Part shown: positions 1-12,174 of the stretch, one piece after another | How positions within the stretch are numbered: the first letter of the stretch is position 1 | How the letters are laid out: every line of letters begins with the position of its first letter | NCBI GenBank assembly: GCA_030015575.1 | Contig: CM057337.1 | Location: 293,594,044 to 293,658,043 of the forward strand | Length of the DNA stretch: 64,000 bases | Source: Agapanthus africanus | Taxonomy: Eukaryota; Streptophyta; Magnoliopsida; Asparagales; Amaryllidaceae | Reading direction: 5' to 3' | Notes under the pieces: generated by a model | Databases searched by the model: none | Seen by the model: only the letters and a program-made list of their open reading frames with translations | Told to the model about the DNA's origin: nothing | Translations under genes and position numbers: made by a program

Positions 1-340
1 CGAGTAAGAGTTACTCCTGGGAGAGTTTTACACATTACAATTAGCCGATCAAGTAGATGTCTAGAAAGGTGTTAACGGGGTTACGCGCTGGGAAAACGAG
101 GTTTACTTTAATTAGTTCCGTGCGAAAGCACGGGGAACCTCCCTCAAAGTACCGTCACTGGCCTGGCCGAAATATTGGCGAACTTGTAGCGTGTAATTAA
201 TCTCGGCTAGACTTTCCTTTTAGGGTTTGAAGGACGATTTGACTAAAACAGTGGGAGACATCCTGATTAGATAAATTGATAACCAATCTAATCTTGTAAA
301 AGCGCACGCTTAGTGTTTTCTTCTCTCTCTCTCAAGGTAG
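1..340 (+). other. E1 leader end with GAAA-loop hairpin and acceptor-like junction
   Basis: Untranslated leader in sense orientation. Positions 98-103 (GAGGTT) and 136-141 (AACCTC) can close a domain that holds the hairpin CCGTGC-GAAA-GCACGG at 118-133, a perfect 6-bp stem with a GNRA-type loop. The leader ends in a CT-rich tract (about 318-333) followed by GGTAG|CGACC at 336-345, which resembles a plant 3' splice site. The same order is seen before the coding regions of E2, E5 and E7. Function is inferred from conservation only. Confidence 0.6.
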
Positions 341-344
341 CGAC

Positions 345-3228
345 CATATTACGCCTTAATCAAGATAATAATACGGATGTATTGACCGAACCCGCTTGTT
401 ATACTGCGCTAGGGAACGTTGGTCCCGCTCCAACTTATAATTGTTATAAGACAGAGCAGGAAATAGGGGATTACCAGAATTCCCTGCCGCCCAAACGAAG
501 AAAGTGCATGCTGATGCATCATCTTCGGGTATGTTCATTACCAAGAATTGTTTCTCTGTATTCTTTACGTCCTGGGTATGAGATACCGGATCAGGATCCC
601 GCAAATGTAATCTGTTACATGGGCTATAGATAGGTAGAGGACTGAGAACGGGTGATAAAGTTTCATGAGATAGAAACGGTGCAAGTGTTGCAGCCAAGTC
701 TGTTGGTAGTTATCACCCTGTATTATCAGAATACATTGATTCTGAACGAATGTTATTAGATACCGAACCTGATATACAACATCATATCAGTCTCTTTAGA
801 TGTAATGGAGGATATAATTTTGTATTGTTGGATAATGTTTTGAACATTTCCTATATCAAGAGTTGATCGGTTCAGGCACGTTATCTAAAAGCGTTGGCGT
901 TCTAAATCAAACTACAGTTCTTAGTATACAGAACACACACAAGTGGAAGAATTCAGAAATGAATGAATCCTTCTTGAGGTATTGTAGACTAGGTCATATC
1001 AACGCTACCCGACTAGCTGAAGTTACATTTAGATGCATATTTAAATCTGTTTGAATTTACATCTTGTGAAACTTGTCGATCATGTCACAAAGATTACATG
1101 ACCACAGCTCTGTTTATTGGAAACAGAGAAAGAGTTACTGAACTCTTGGGATTGATACATGCTGATGTATAAAGGTCCCCTTTCTACACAAGCCAAGACC
1201 GGTTCTTTATACTTTATTATATTCACTGATGGTCTCTCAAGATTCGCACATGTGTTCCTGTTGAAACACAAGTCTGAACCTTTTGAGAAATTCAATGAAT
1301 ATGAGTTAGAAGTAGAGAACCAAAATCGGGTATAAGTATCATGTCCTTTGATGAGATCAAGGAGGAGAATTCTTGAGCACGGGATTCCTGGACTTTTCTA
1401 AAGGAGAATGAGATTCTCTCTCAGCATTACTCCTCCGTATACACCACAACACGTAGGTGTATCGGGGAGGAGCAATCGCACCCTATGTGATATGGTGCGC
1501 TCTATGATGAGTACTACTGAGTTTCCTATTTCCTTTTGGGAGTTATGCACTTGAGAAGCTGCATACCTATTGAATATGGTTCAAATCAAATTAGTTGCCT
1601 ACCACTTCATATGTGATATGGAATGGGAAGAGCCCATATCTTAAGTATGTTAAGATTTGGGGTTGTCCGGCCTATGTCTAAAAAGCAAAATCCGGACAAG
1701 CTCGAGGCAAAGTCAGTTTTGTAGAAGTTTGTTGGATATCCCAAGCATTCGCAAAGAAATATCTTCTACCAAACCGAGGAACAAAAGATGTTTTGTTTCT
1801 CAACATGCCACCTTTGTGAAAGGGAATTTCTTGTGAAGAAATTAGTGGTCATGACGTAGAACTGGAAAGAGTTCTAGCTAAACAAACTCCGGTTGATGAT
1901 TTGGTAGAACCGAAAGATTCAATAGTTACCAACGAACCTCAGCCTCTCCGCCGATCTAGTAGGGTTCCTCACCCACTAGAGAGATACTTCGGTTTCTCTA
2001 TGACTGTGGGAGCGAGGATTGCATCATGAGATGATGACCCAACTAGTTTCGAGCAGGGCATCAGGAGTGGGACTCTGTAAGAATGGCTGGATGCTTAGTG
2101 ATCTGAGATAGAATCCTTATACACCAACAATGTATGGACTTTGGTTGCTTTATCTGAAGGGTTAAATCCCCATCAGGAGCAAGTATATCTTCAGAAGATT
2201 ACTTGGTGTACATGGAAAAGTTGAGTCTTTAAAAGCTATGCTTAAATCCATCCAGATCCTACTTGCCACGGCTACATACCATGATTACGATATCTGGCGG
2301 TTGGGTGTCATGACTGCTTTTCTAAATGTTGATTTGGAAGAGAGCATCTATAAGTACACAGCCAGAGGGCTTCGTAAATAGTGGGAGCAGCAGAAACGTG
2401 TGCAAGATGTTTTATGTGATAGAACAGGCATCGTGGAGTTGGAACATCTGTTTTGATGTGGTAGTCAAAGAGTTTGACTTCATCAAAATGGTAGATGAAC
2501 CTTGAATATACAAAAAGGTAGTAGAGAGTATGGTGGTGATCCTCGTAGAGTACGTGGACGACATACTCTTGATATGGAAGGAGTTTCCAATGCTACGCTC
2601 GGTCAATCTCCGCTTATCACAAGGATTCTCCATATAGGATCAAGGTGATAGCTCCTTAATCCTGGGTTGTGGATCTATGAGATAGATCTATTTAGATGTT
2701 AGGATTCTCACTAGTTGTAGTGAGATGGTATCAAACGATCCTGGGGAGAATCACTGGAAAAGGCTCCAGAGTGATAAGAACGACTGAATGTCAGTCGCAG
2801 GCATTGTCTTTACCCTCCGTGGAGGGACGGTATGTTGGAAAAATTCCAAGCTAGATACCGTGACTTACTAGACGATTAAAGGAAAGATACATCGTTACCA
2901 AAGATACTACGAAAGAGGCAGTCTCGATATATAAGTTTATGAGATGAACTTCGTTCCTACCATTGTGTGACAATGGAGTTGTGGCTTATGCCAAGGAACC
3001 CCCGTCCCATCAGAAATCCAGATATAATTCTTAGGCAGTATAACCTGATAATGGAGATGGTTGATCTCCAGAGAGATCGACGTTAGGAGAGTAGACACAG
3101 AGGACAACAGCGAGGATCCACTCACAAAGGCCTTTTTTCCCAGTAGTGACTTTTATGGGATGGTTGAGTATGAGATACTTCAACCGCAGCTAATTGTTGG
3201 GTATGTGATACCACGACAGATGGCCGTA
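345..3228 (+). pseudogene. E1 decayed gag-less Copia pol
   Basis: Broken pol with no gag. The position of the E2 start codon reads ATA (345-347), as it does in E5. Recognisable pieces, in order: the family A N-terminal peptide and the residue of the protease (345-630); the pre-integrase zinc region with YCRLGHIN (863-1054); the integrase core with KHKSEPFEKF (about 1180-1320); reverse transcriptase with EYVDD (about 2545-2565); and the RNase H end with VRRVDTEDN (about 3085-3130). Stops and frameshifts interrupt every domain. About 230 bp present in E2 between the RT/RNase H connection and the motif SVVSRYQ is missing (near 2665-2735). Not translatable as one protein. Confidence 0.8.
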
Positions 3229-3231
3229 GTG

Positions 3232-3243
3232 CAAGTGGAAGAT
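3232..3243 (+). other. E1 polypurine tract
   Basis: CAAGTGGAAGAT immediately precedes the 3' LTR. Equivalent tracts in E3, E4, E5, E2 and E7 read CAAGTGGGAGAT. It primes plus-strand DNA synthesis; here the G-run carries one substitution. Confidence 0.7.
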
Positions 3244-5443
3244 TTTTAGTTATATGTATGCCCTAGAGGCCTTTACTGTACATACGATGTATATTGTAAT
3301 GGATGCTTGGACATATATAGGGAGAAATTTCTTGCTCGACATGATAGTACGCTATCTGGTTGCTTTTTATCTTAACATGTACTCTGATTGTCTCTATGTT
3401 ACATGTTGATAAAGCCCTTAGGATGAATACGTGACTACCAGGACTATGATGTGGATCATACTAGTGGGGACAGTGTAGTCGCTAAGTACATCCATCAAAT
3501 GTTACTAGTCGTGGGAGTACCGAGACAGGGCATCGATTCTCAAGAGTAGACTAGCGTATACACATCTTGACCCATACGATGGGTGATGGATGATCCCATA
3601 TCCATCGGTGTTTGACATCAAGGATGGTGTACGGGTGCTCAGTAGAGACTGGGTACACTGGACGGACTCGCCGAGAACTCCCAGATGGTATTATACCTCA
3701 CGTCAGATGTCTGTTCTCTGGTGACACTGGTACAAGTTAGCCTGTATACCCGAGATCGTCATAGAGACTTGTGTGATTCCCACTGTGCTTTGATTTCCAT
3801 CATACCACATCCAAGAGAGCGTGCAAAAAGGTGGCTTTTGGGTACAGTCCCGAATCACATGGGGGCAATGAGCGATAGGAGGGGATTCGTCTCTCCCGGT
3901 ATAGGGATTTGATGTTGTGCTGTGTTCGATTGGCTATAACTAGAAATCCCTGGCCAGGATTGCTGAGATTTACAGGTAAGTGTTATCAGTAGTTTCTCGA
4001 ACTGTTATAGACCTCATATCGACACGACTTATCAAGCTACTGGGGTCTGACGTTTACCACCCCCAGGCGAGATATGCGACATATCAGACGAAGAGACCGG
4101 ACTGTACGGGAGTGTTACTAACTTGATTCACAGGAGAATGTACAGGCTTGCTTGTTGATCTTATGAGCGCTCAATACCTGGGAGGCTGTTACGTTTAGCT
4201 GACCACTTGCAACTTATAGGTGTTTGATATGATTATCACCTACTGCCGGCGTATTGACGATTCTTTAGAGTCCTACACAGAGGTTTCTTGACTCAGGCAA
4301 AACGGAGTAGGAGCACATATATGATATGTGCGGGACCGAGAACAATACGTGTATGTGATACCGTATTAGATTCTCACGATATGAGATATCGGCCGGGTAT
4401 ATGTGATATAGCCGGGTCATCGGATCAAGTGTTGATTCGATAAACTGATACAGATAATATTAGTCGTTTATTTGTGAAATAGCCGGATTATTGGATGAAG
4501 TGTTGATTTGATAATTTAATGTATAATAATATATTTGATATATTAAATCATATTAACTAATATAATCTCACTTATATGATTCATTTTCTCACCGGATAAT
4601 ACATTGATATGTATGCGATATATGTTAATTGTATTATTTTGTTTTTTTACAAAAAATATTGTATATGTGATATATAATATCGTAACATGTTATGATTACT
4701 AATGCAACTTGTTTAGTGGAGATTAAACATGGTTAGGGTTTGATTTGGGTTAAACTTTTCTAGAAGTTTCTAGAAGGTTTTTACTTTGTTTCTAGCAAAG
4801 ATATTATACTTGATATTTTGTAAGATATTTCCTAACCCAACCCACAACCTTTAACCCTAATTAAATCTCTACATAGGTTAGCCTTTTCTTTGGTCAACCA
4901 TGGTTGCATTTTGTAGTTATCATAACATTTGATTATTCATCACAAAAGGATTATTCATTGTTCATCTTCTTCTTCCTTCTTGCAAAGCTTTCTAGCTTTG
5001 ATTCCTGTGATGAAAATGGGCGAGATTATGATAATAAAAAAGAGTTAAAATCCTACTTCATCATCCTAATCTATACTAGCCATTTAGATTAGTGTGTTCA
5101 CTTCATTTGTGAGTGAGAGCTTGTGTTAAGAAACTTCAAGGTAGATCATCTTAGTTATCGAAGATCGGAAGCAAGTTTGCATCACTCTCTTCGTGGAACT
5201 TCTCTAGAGTCCGGGTACTCGATGATCGCAGCGAAGGGACCTCAATACGGAGCTTATGAAGTGAAGGACAGGACTACAAAGGTTGTAATCCCAAACTCTT
5301 AGATGTTAAAGTGTTTAACATGCTTTGTTTCTTCTAATCTCTAGTTTAAAGATCTTGGTTAGGGTTGTTCGGCACGTCTAAATTTTAAATCGGGCATTGT
5401 TGATGCCTTGTAGACTCTTGTGAGAGTGCCTAGTAACCCTACA
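3244..5443 (+). repeat. E1 3' LTR (2200 bp)
   Basis: Homologous along its length to the family A LTRs of E5 (2198 bp) and E2 (2216-2217 bp). It should start TGTTAGTT, but its second base is mutated (TTTTAGTT). It ends in CCCTACA. It contains a block conserved in all the Copia LTRs of the window at 4042-4108, and ACAG|GTAAGT at 3972-3981, a strong match to a plant 5' splice site. The AT-rich part (about 4380-4720) holds degenerate GGNTATATGNGATATANCC repeats. Confidence 0.85.
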
Positions 5444-5757
5444 ATACCTAATACAACTTTTTTTCATTAATTATGGACGGTGTTGCTTACATACATTTCA
5501 TGCGACTATTAAGACTTCTTGAGGCACTAACGGCCGATTACTGAATGTGTGAGCTTAAAGCGTAAAGAGAAGTTTCCAGGTCTTGACTTTATTTATTTTT
5601 CTTTTTTTCTTTTTCAAGACCGGATATATTTTTCAATGATGCTCTTTTTGGTTTTTAGCTTTAAGTACCGTTTTTTCTTTCATACTAGGTTTTCAGGAAA
5701 GAGTATTTCTAGGTATCCTCTACAATCCCAAGTTTCAAGGTGCGTGTATGTGCAGTT
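5444..5757. other. Spacer between E1 and E4 (left part of the Gypsy-like host sequence)
   Basis: No gene or known motif is visible. It ends in CAGTT (5753-5757), and the same CAGTT follows E4 at 46186-46190. This stretch and the sequence from 46191 onward were therefore contiguous before E4 inserted. It is T-rich on this strand and is taken as a distal part of the minus-strand Gypsy-like element. Confidence 0.6.
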
Positions 5758-7639
5758 TGTAAGTCCACGGTAGCGCCCCGACCGTCTAACAGACGCCAAA
5801 TGCGGAACAAAAACTTTTTACAAACTGGCGCTATCGTGCACTATAACCCGGATCTGCCATTAAAGCTAAACTAACAAACTACAAAGTTGGTAGAAATATT
5901 ATACCGAACGATCCGAGTCCTTCGGTCTTCAACCATCATCCCACGCTTTGTTGCGGTTGCTCCGATCTCCTCGATCTCCAGTCATGTCGTCCAGGTGGCA
6001 CCACGTCGACGGATCTTTAAACGGGCTCCCGCCTCTGAACCGAGGAAACTCGGTCGTCAAGTTTGCTAAAAGAGACGACCTAGATGATGTAGAGAATGAG
6101 TAGAACACTTTGTCTCACTTCGTCCAAAGCTATGGAGGAGCGGTTAATGAAGTTGCCATTTGGATCGGGTGAAATGAGAAATGAGGCTATCTAATTTCAA
6201 TGAATCCAAAACTATCATTTTTTCCAAATCAACAACCATGATTTCCACCCACATGGGGCCGGCCACTTATAGTGGTGGGGGGTGAGTGTAGGAGGGGAGA
6301 GGGTAACCATAAGATAAACATCAACAGAAAATATCAAAGGTATAACAAAACACATTAATGTAAAGAATGACTCATTAAGCTTAGTCATCCAATAAATTAA
6401 TGCATATGAATGATTCATTAACCTGGTCACCAATCCAAGAACCTTCCACACTCATGACTCACCTAATGACTCACCGTCAAGAAGAAAAGATAAATCCGTA
6501 TTTAACCGAATGTTAAATACGGGCAATAGAAAACTGAAAACTGGCAACTTCCAAAAATGATCCTGAAACGAATTTTAGGATAACCCCGTATCAGTATAAA
6601 CATACCCGTATTTGTATTACGACCGAATACAAATGCAACTGAGATAAAGATATTATATCTACACAGTATAATATTCGGATCCAGCTTAAACCAAAGCCGA
6701 CCAGTATTATCTGCCCAAAAAATGACACGTGCGTAAATGCACGTGCATTTTCCGAACCTTGCCATACATACGGCCACTAAAACGTTTCACCCGAACTTGG
6801 GAAACATTCTGAGGGGGACTTTAATGACTCATCAACACAATGGCACTGGTTATAACCACTAGCACGTCAGAGGTACCAGTTGTACGTAACGGTTGCCTAT
6901 GTATTGATTGGAAGGGAAGCTGACGAGCGAACTCATCCATAAACCCTACTGAGCCTGACAGTGACTATATACATACAGTCCGGTCCGTTCGTCTAAAGAG
7001 TATCGCATATCGAGTCTAGGGGGGTGGATAAAGTCAGACCCCTAATAACGCGATAATTCGTGTCGGTATGAAGCCCATCACCATCTGAGAAACTACTGAT
7101 CCAAATCAGTAATTCACCACTACTTCGGCCGAGGATTTCTAGTCATGGCCACCCGTACACTGTGTGACATCAACCCCCAATACCTGGAGAGATGAATCCC
7201 TGACGATCCGCTCACCGCCTCCATGTGGCTCAGGACTGTACCCAAAAAATGCCAGTTTGCACGTCTCCTTTGAGCGTGGTAGGGTAGAAATCAAAGCACA
7301 GTGGGAACTCACACGAGACAAATGACGATCTCAGGTCGACAAACTAAACTGTACACATGTCACTAGGGAACTGCTATCTGACGATGTGTATAATACCAAC
7401 TAGCATGTTCCCGGCAAGTCCTGTCCGGTGTACTCATAACCCAATGAGCACCTGTATACATTTTAAGTGAACAAACTGACACCAATGGCTTGTTAGACCG
7501 GCCACCGCCCCTCGTCGGGGTCTCGACTGTATACACTAGTCTACTCTGGAGTACCGATGCCCTGTCTTGAAACTCCCACGACTAGGGACACTTTTAAGGA
7601 TATGCTTATAGACCCCAGCTCCCGTGTATATGATCGCCA
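5758..7639 (-). repeat. E4 3' LTR, first part
   Basis: On the plus strand it begins TGTAAGTCCACGG and matches 33496-34822 of the 5' LTR and beyond. It is cut at 7639 by E3 and resumes at 17635. It carries the all-family LTR block near 6970-7040 and the conserved GACTAGGGAC segment near 7580. Confidence 0.9.
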
Positions 7640-9773
7640 TGTTGGAGATAGTGCCCTCAGAGTCAATTATTGGATCACAGGCACGTGATTGCAATGATTG
7701 AGGGAGGACCTATCCCGGTACGACAATCTTACTCGAGATCATAGTATGCTATCTGGTTTACCTTTATCATCGTGTACTGCTTTAGGTGACCTGACAGGTC
7801 GCTATTGCACGTTGATAGAGCCCCTAGGATTCTTGCTTGACGACCAGCAGTATGAGGGCGATCATATACGTGAGAGCTGGGGTCTACAAGCATATCCTTA
7901 AAAGGTCCCTAGTCGTGGGAGTTTCGAGACAGGGCATCGATTCTCCAGAGTAGACTAGTGTATACAGTTGAGACCCCGACGAGGGGCGGTGGCCGGTCTC
8001 ACAAGCCACTGGTGTCCGTTGGTTCACCTAAGATGTATACAGGTGCTCATTGGGTTATGAGTACACCGGACAGGACTCGCCGGGAACATGCTAGTTGGTC
8101 CTATACCTGACGTCAGATAGCAGTTCCCAGGTGACATGTGTACAGGTTATTTCATCGACCTGGGGATCGTCATTTGTCTCGTGTGAGTTCCCACTGTACT
8201 TTGATTACTACCCTACCACGGCTCAAAGGAGTCGTGCAAACAGGTTTTAGTTGGGTACAGTCCCGAGCCACATGGAGGCAGTGAGCAGATCTTCGGGGGT
8301 TCGTCTCTCCCGGTATTGGGGGTGAGGTCGCGCTGTGTCTAGGAGAGCCATTACACGAAGTCCTTGGCCAAGGCAGGAGATTTACTGGTAGGTATTCCAG
8401 TAGTATCTCAGGGTGTTCTGGGCTACACTCCGACACGACTTGTACCGCTTTTGGGGGTCTGACTTTTACCCACCCCCTAGGCCCGACATGCGATGCTCAT
8501 AGACGAACGGACCGGAATGTACGGATATTGTCACTGACAGGCTCAGTAAGGGTGTCAGGATGAGTTCGCTCATCGACGTCCCTTTTAGTCAATAGCTGGT
8601 GGCCCGTTACGTATTGGCTTATACCTCTGACGTGCTAGTGGTTAAATCCACAGCCATAGTATTGACGAGTCTTTAGAGTCCACCACACTTTCAGTTACTC
8701 AGCTTTCGGGCGAAACGCTGTAGAGGCCGTATGGAGATATGGCAGGGTTCGATCAGATACGTGCGGTATTGCACAGATCGTGATCGGACAGTTTTTACTA
8801 GCCGGCTTTGGCTTAAGCCGGATCTTAGTATTTGATAGTGTAGTTTTGTCTCATTGCATTTGTATCCGGTCGGAATACAGATGCGGGTGTGTATGCACAG
8901 TATCGGGGTTTTCCTGTAATTTATTACGGGACCAGTTTTCTGGAGTTGCCAGTTTGCATTCCGTTCCGGCCGGTTTTCCTTTGTTCTTTCCCGGCCGGAC
9001 TTTTCCGATGGAGGGGGTTATTTGCAAGTTTGCAAATAACATTTGTGGAGGGGTTTTCTTGCATATGGATTAATTATGATACCATTCTTTTCTTTTCCAC
9101 CATGCTTTTGCATTAAAGAGAGGGTATGGTTTTGTTGTGCTTTAAGCATGGTTGATGTTTGTTTAGGGTCACCACTTCTTTTCTCCTACCATCACCTCCC
9201 TCTTGTGATATATTTTGTTTCCCTCCACCATTTCCCACAAGACTTGGCCGGCCACACATTTGAGGAGAGGAAAAATGAGAGAGTTTTGATTTGGTGAGCT
9301 TGTGGCAAATTTCATTCATCTCATTTTTTATACAAGGAAAAATGAAAGCACCATTTTTCATACCTTCATTCCTCCATCTTCAAAAGGCAACCAATACCCT
9401 AAAGTGAGACATGCACTCTACACTACATTCTACAGTCAATCTTGGGCATGTCGACTTGCCAGCTTCATGCCCGAGTTGCCTCGGTATAGAGGCGGGAGCC
9501 CGTAAAAGAAACAGGCGATGTGGTGCCCTTCCGGCGAGGAGGCGACGACCGGAGTTTCCGCAGGAGATCGAGACGACGACGAGAAGACCGGAGGACTCGG
9601 ATCACTCGGTATATCTCTTCCCATCTTGTAGTTAGCTAGAACTAGTTTAATGGCCCGATCCGGGTGTTTAGTGCGCGGTGGTGCCGGTTTGCAAAGTTCG
9701 CAAAATTAAAGTTTATCACCGCTTCCGCATTTGGCCGTCGGATTGACGGCCGGGGCGCCGCCGTGCACTTACA
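7640..9773 (+). repeat. E3 5' LTR (2134 bp)
   Basis: TG...CA-bounded LTR, paired with 15496-17629. The block conserved across all families is at 8453-8524. A donor-like CTG|GTAGGT lies near 8380-8388. Open frames inside it (for example 8780-9073) recur in the other LTR only because the LTRs are copies; no protein is recognised. Confidence 0.95.
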
Positions 9774-9774
9774 G

Positions 9775-9786
9775 TGGTATCAGAGC
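9775..9786 (+). other. E3 primer-binding site (initiator Met tRNA)
   Basis: TGGTATCAGAGC, one base after the 5' LTR, complementary to the 3' end of plant initiator tRNA-Met, the usual primer for plant Copia reverse transcription. Confidence 0.95.
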
Positions 9787-9988
9787 CTTGCCATTAACTT
9801 CGTCTAGCTTTATTTGATGTGTTTTTCAGTTCCGATCGACCAAAATTCCAAAAACCCAATTTTAGTTCACATCAGTTTTCTGTTAAAATTTTTTGGTGTC
9901 TAAAAATTTTTCAGGTTGTCTCAGAATGATGTGCAGGGAGTTATAAGAACACTGGAAAAATTCGACAACATGATCACTCAGTAAGAGC

Positions 9989-10033
9989 GTGGATCCGCGG
10001 CCATTAACCTTTCTTAGGCCGCGGATCCGCCGC
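9989..10033 (+). other. GC-rich leader hairpin, E3
   Basis: GTGGATCCGCGGCC (9989-10002) pairs with GGCCGCGGATCCGCCGC (10017-10033) across an AT-rich loop; 12 consecutive pairs are perfect. It begins about 200 nt after the primer site, the same distance as in E2, E4, E5 and E7. It may be a dimerisation or packaging signal (inference). Confidence 0.7.
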
Positions 10034-11559
10034 AGTAATGAGAGATCATGTGAATGTTTTTTTGCAGTGGGCTTGTGGGCTAAAATGGGGGATTTTAGAA
10101 TATTAAAATTGGGCCCAGAATTTCTGTGAGTGCTACAGTATTGCTTGGGGGCCCACTTGTTAATTTTTGATCGATCGGATATTTTAAACACATTTTTCAC
10201 AGTATTTACATTATATCTGCGACCGTGAATGTCACTCGATCGGTAATCCGGTCTAACTGCTATAGCCCGTTTAGACGGATTTGCGAACGTGACCTTCACG
10301 TTGATGTTCTGTGTTTTTGCTGTGATGTTGCGGATCGGTCGTGGGGGATAGCCTGGATGCAATGCTAGTACAGTATTGTTGTATTATGTACATTTGATAT
10401 TGCGGGGCGAGCGTCCGACATGTGGACTGCCGTCACTGCCTGTTTGTATTATTCTTTTGGGGCACGACCTGGTTGCGGTACCCGTTGTATGTATATTTTA
10501 CTTTCTCTACTAGGATTGCCCCGCGGTGGGGTGCACGGATAGCCGGGTTCTGGAGGGCAACAAGCCCGCATCTCATGGCATTGGGACGGAGGGGGCTTCA
10601 GTCTGGAATTGGCGGGCTATTCGCCGCACTCGTAGGGGGTACAGGTTGACCCAGGAGGGGTGCCCAAGTTACCGGATTCCGTGAAGTGCTGGGTGGTCCA
10701 TTCACGGTGCTGAAGGGGCTGCCTCGCTTCAGGTTTTGGCGGGTGACTTGCCGCGCCCGTAGGGGTCTAGAATTTCATTGCACAGGCTATCCACACGACC
10801 AGGGGAACGTTGGGTTTCAGTAGTGGCTCTGTGAAACCCGGGGATCCCAGATATCTGTATTGTTCTGTGATGCTGTACATTTCTGTGATGTTGCATTTTA
10901 TTCACGCCTTGAGCGAATACTATATATTGGTATATATATTAGTAGATGTTGTATATGTTTTTCATCCGCGCTAGTCCAGTCCCCGCTCTGCCGTTAGTTA
11001 GCTAACCTAACGGGTTATGACGGGACCCAGTGGCGAATGCGGATGGCATATACGTACGTCAGTATATTTTCGTTCTTTGTGGTGTGATCAATTGATCGGA
11101 CTGCATTGATTCGGATCAATGCAAGATAAACAAACCTAATCTGATGTTGTTGGAACACTTTTCAAAAAAGCTGTTATTGCAAGGACGTTCACTTTTGTTT
11201 TGCATCGTGGTATTCATTTGGAATATCCTGCTCCTCAGTCGACGAGGCAAGGGCCGAGATCCCTTCACCGGGAGTGACCCCTTGGACAGAAGTTTGCGTC
11301 AGGGCATTAACTTCACTATAGCCGATTACTTTTGCTTTGCACCGTGGTATTCAGTTGGAATATCCTGCACCTCATTCTACGGGGAAAGAGCCGAGATCCC
11401 TTCACCGGGAGTGACCTCTTTAGTAAAGGTTTTCGTCACTATATTTTCTAAAAAGCTATACGTTCCTTCAACGATATCAAGTTCATTAAGTTAAAGGTTT
11501 TCGCCAGAAACCATTCGTAGCCCTCCGTCGTTTCATATGGATAGTCAATAGTATTCAAG

Positions 11560-11769
11560 CTGTGTATGTTGGCCAAAGTCAAGGCACAGTGTTTGGTAGC
11601 TGTTGGTTATTCATATGCAGCATAGATAGATGTGTTGGTTTGGGGCAGTCGTACTACCATTTTGGCCCAAGTCAAGGGTATGTACGGGTGGGCTCAAATT
11701 AACCTGGAGAATGACGGGTTGAACTTGACATGTGACTTATGATATGTTGGCCAAAGTCAAGGTCATAAG
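11560..11769 (+). other. Triple hairpin array, E3
   Basis: Three hairpins share an inner part of the form TTGGC-loop-GTCAA but have different outer stems. Outer stems: CTGTG/CACAG (11560-11564 with 11585-11589); GTAC and TACC with GGTA and GTAC (11651-11658 with 11687-11695); CTTATGA/TCATAAG (11736-11742 with 11763-11769). Pairing is kept although the stem sequences differ. Homologous arrays occur in E2, E4, E5 and E7. Confidence 0.8.
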
Positions 11770-12174
11770 AGCATGGGGCAGAAATCACATCGGGAGTTTC
11801 AAAAGAACTGAAACTTGCCAGATATGCGCATACCTTCTGGAGTGTGGTACCGTGAGCGGATTCCGTCACGTTATCATGCGATGATAGTTGGATCCCGATT
11901 CCCACTGATGAGTTGGTTTACTCCTCGGGTATTCCCGACTAATTCTTCTTTCAGGTTTGGAGGAGAATTTGAGGTACAGTGGGAGGTTTCCAGATTAGAT
12001 AAATTGGTAACCATTCTGATCTAGGATAGAGTGCACGCTGAGTGTTTCTTTTCTCTCTCTCTCTGGCAGCGACCATTGACCCGACCCTAAGACTTTGACT
12101 CAGTGACCAAGTTGACCGAACCTTCTTAACACTGGCTTTTGGATTGTCAGAGTTGCAGACCTCATTGCCACTCC

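Larger units (their letters stand above)
1..5443 (+). mobile_element. E1: family A Copia element, 3' part
   Basis: Ty1/Copia LTR retrotransposon of gag-less family A on the plus strand; its 5' LTR and most of its leader lie left of the window. What is present is the end of the leader (1-340), a decayed pol (345-3228), a purine tract and one complete 3' LTR (3244-5443). The LTR ends in ACCCTACA, like the LTRs of E2 and E5. The next 5 bases, ATACC, are the expected TSD, but the partner copy is outside the window. The coding region shares derived deletions with E5, so the two descend from the same already-broken parent. It abuts the Gypsy-like fragment that also hosts E4. Confidence 0.85.
9787..12069 (+). 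other. E3 untranslated leader
   Basis: About 2.3 kb with no credible coding region. In order it holds a GC-rich hairpin (9989-10033); a CGTTAG...CTAACG hairpin near 10992-11012; two copies of a block containing CTTCACCGGGAGTGACC (about 11215-11290 and 11342-11420); the triple hairpin array (11560-11769); and a CT-rich tract ending GGCAG|CGACC at 12065-12074 that looks like a splice acceptor. The GAAA-loop domain of families A and C is not found here. The order matches the other leaders in this window. Confidence 0.7.

Noticed and set aside
5444..5757. Possible host gene exon between E1 and E4
   Set aside because: The short ORF at 5549-5773 runs into the E4 LTR, is Phe-rich from T-tracts and has no motif.
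9775..9786. tRNA-like match
   Set aside because: Only the 12-nt complement of the tRNA 3' end is present; it is a primer-binding site, not a tRNA gene. The same holds at the other primer sites.
9883..10362. Minus-strand 159-codon ORF in the E3 leader
   Set aside because: Antisense across the GC hairpin and leader; no protein motif, and not kept in other leaders.
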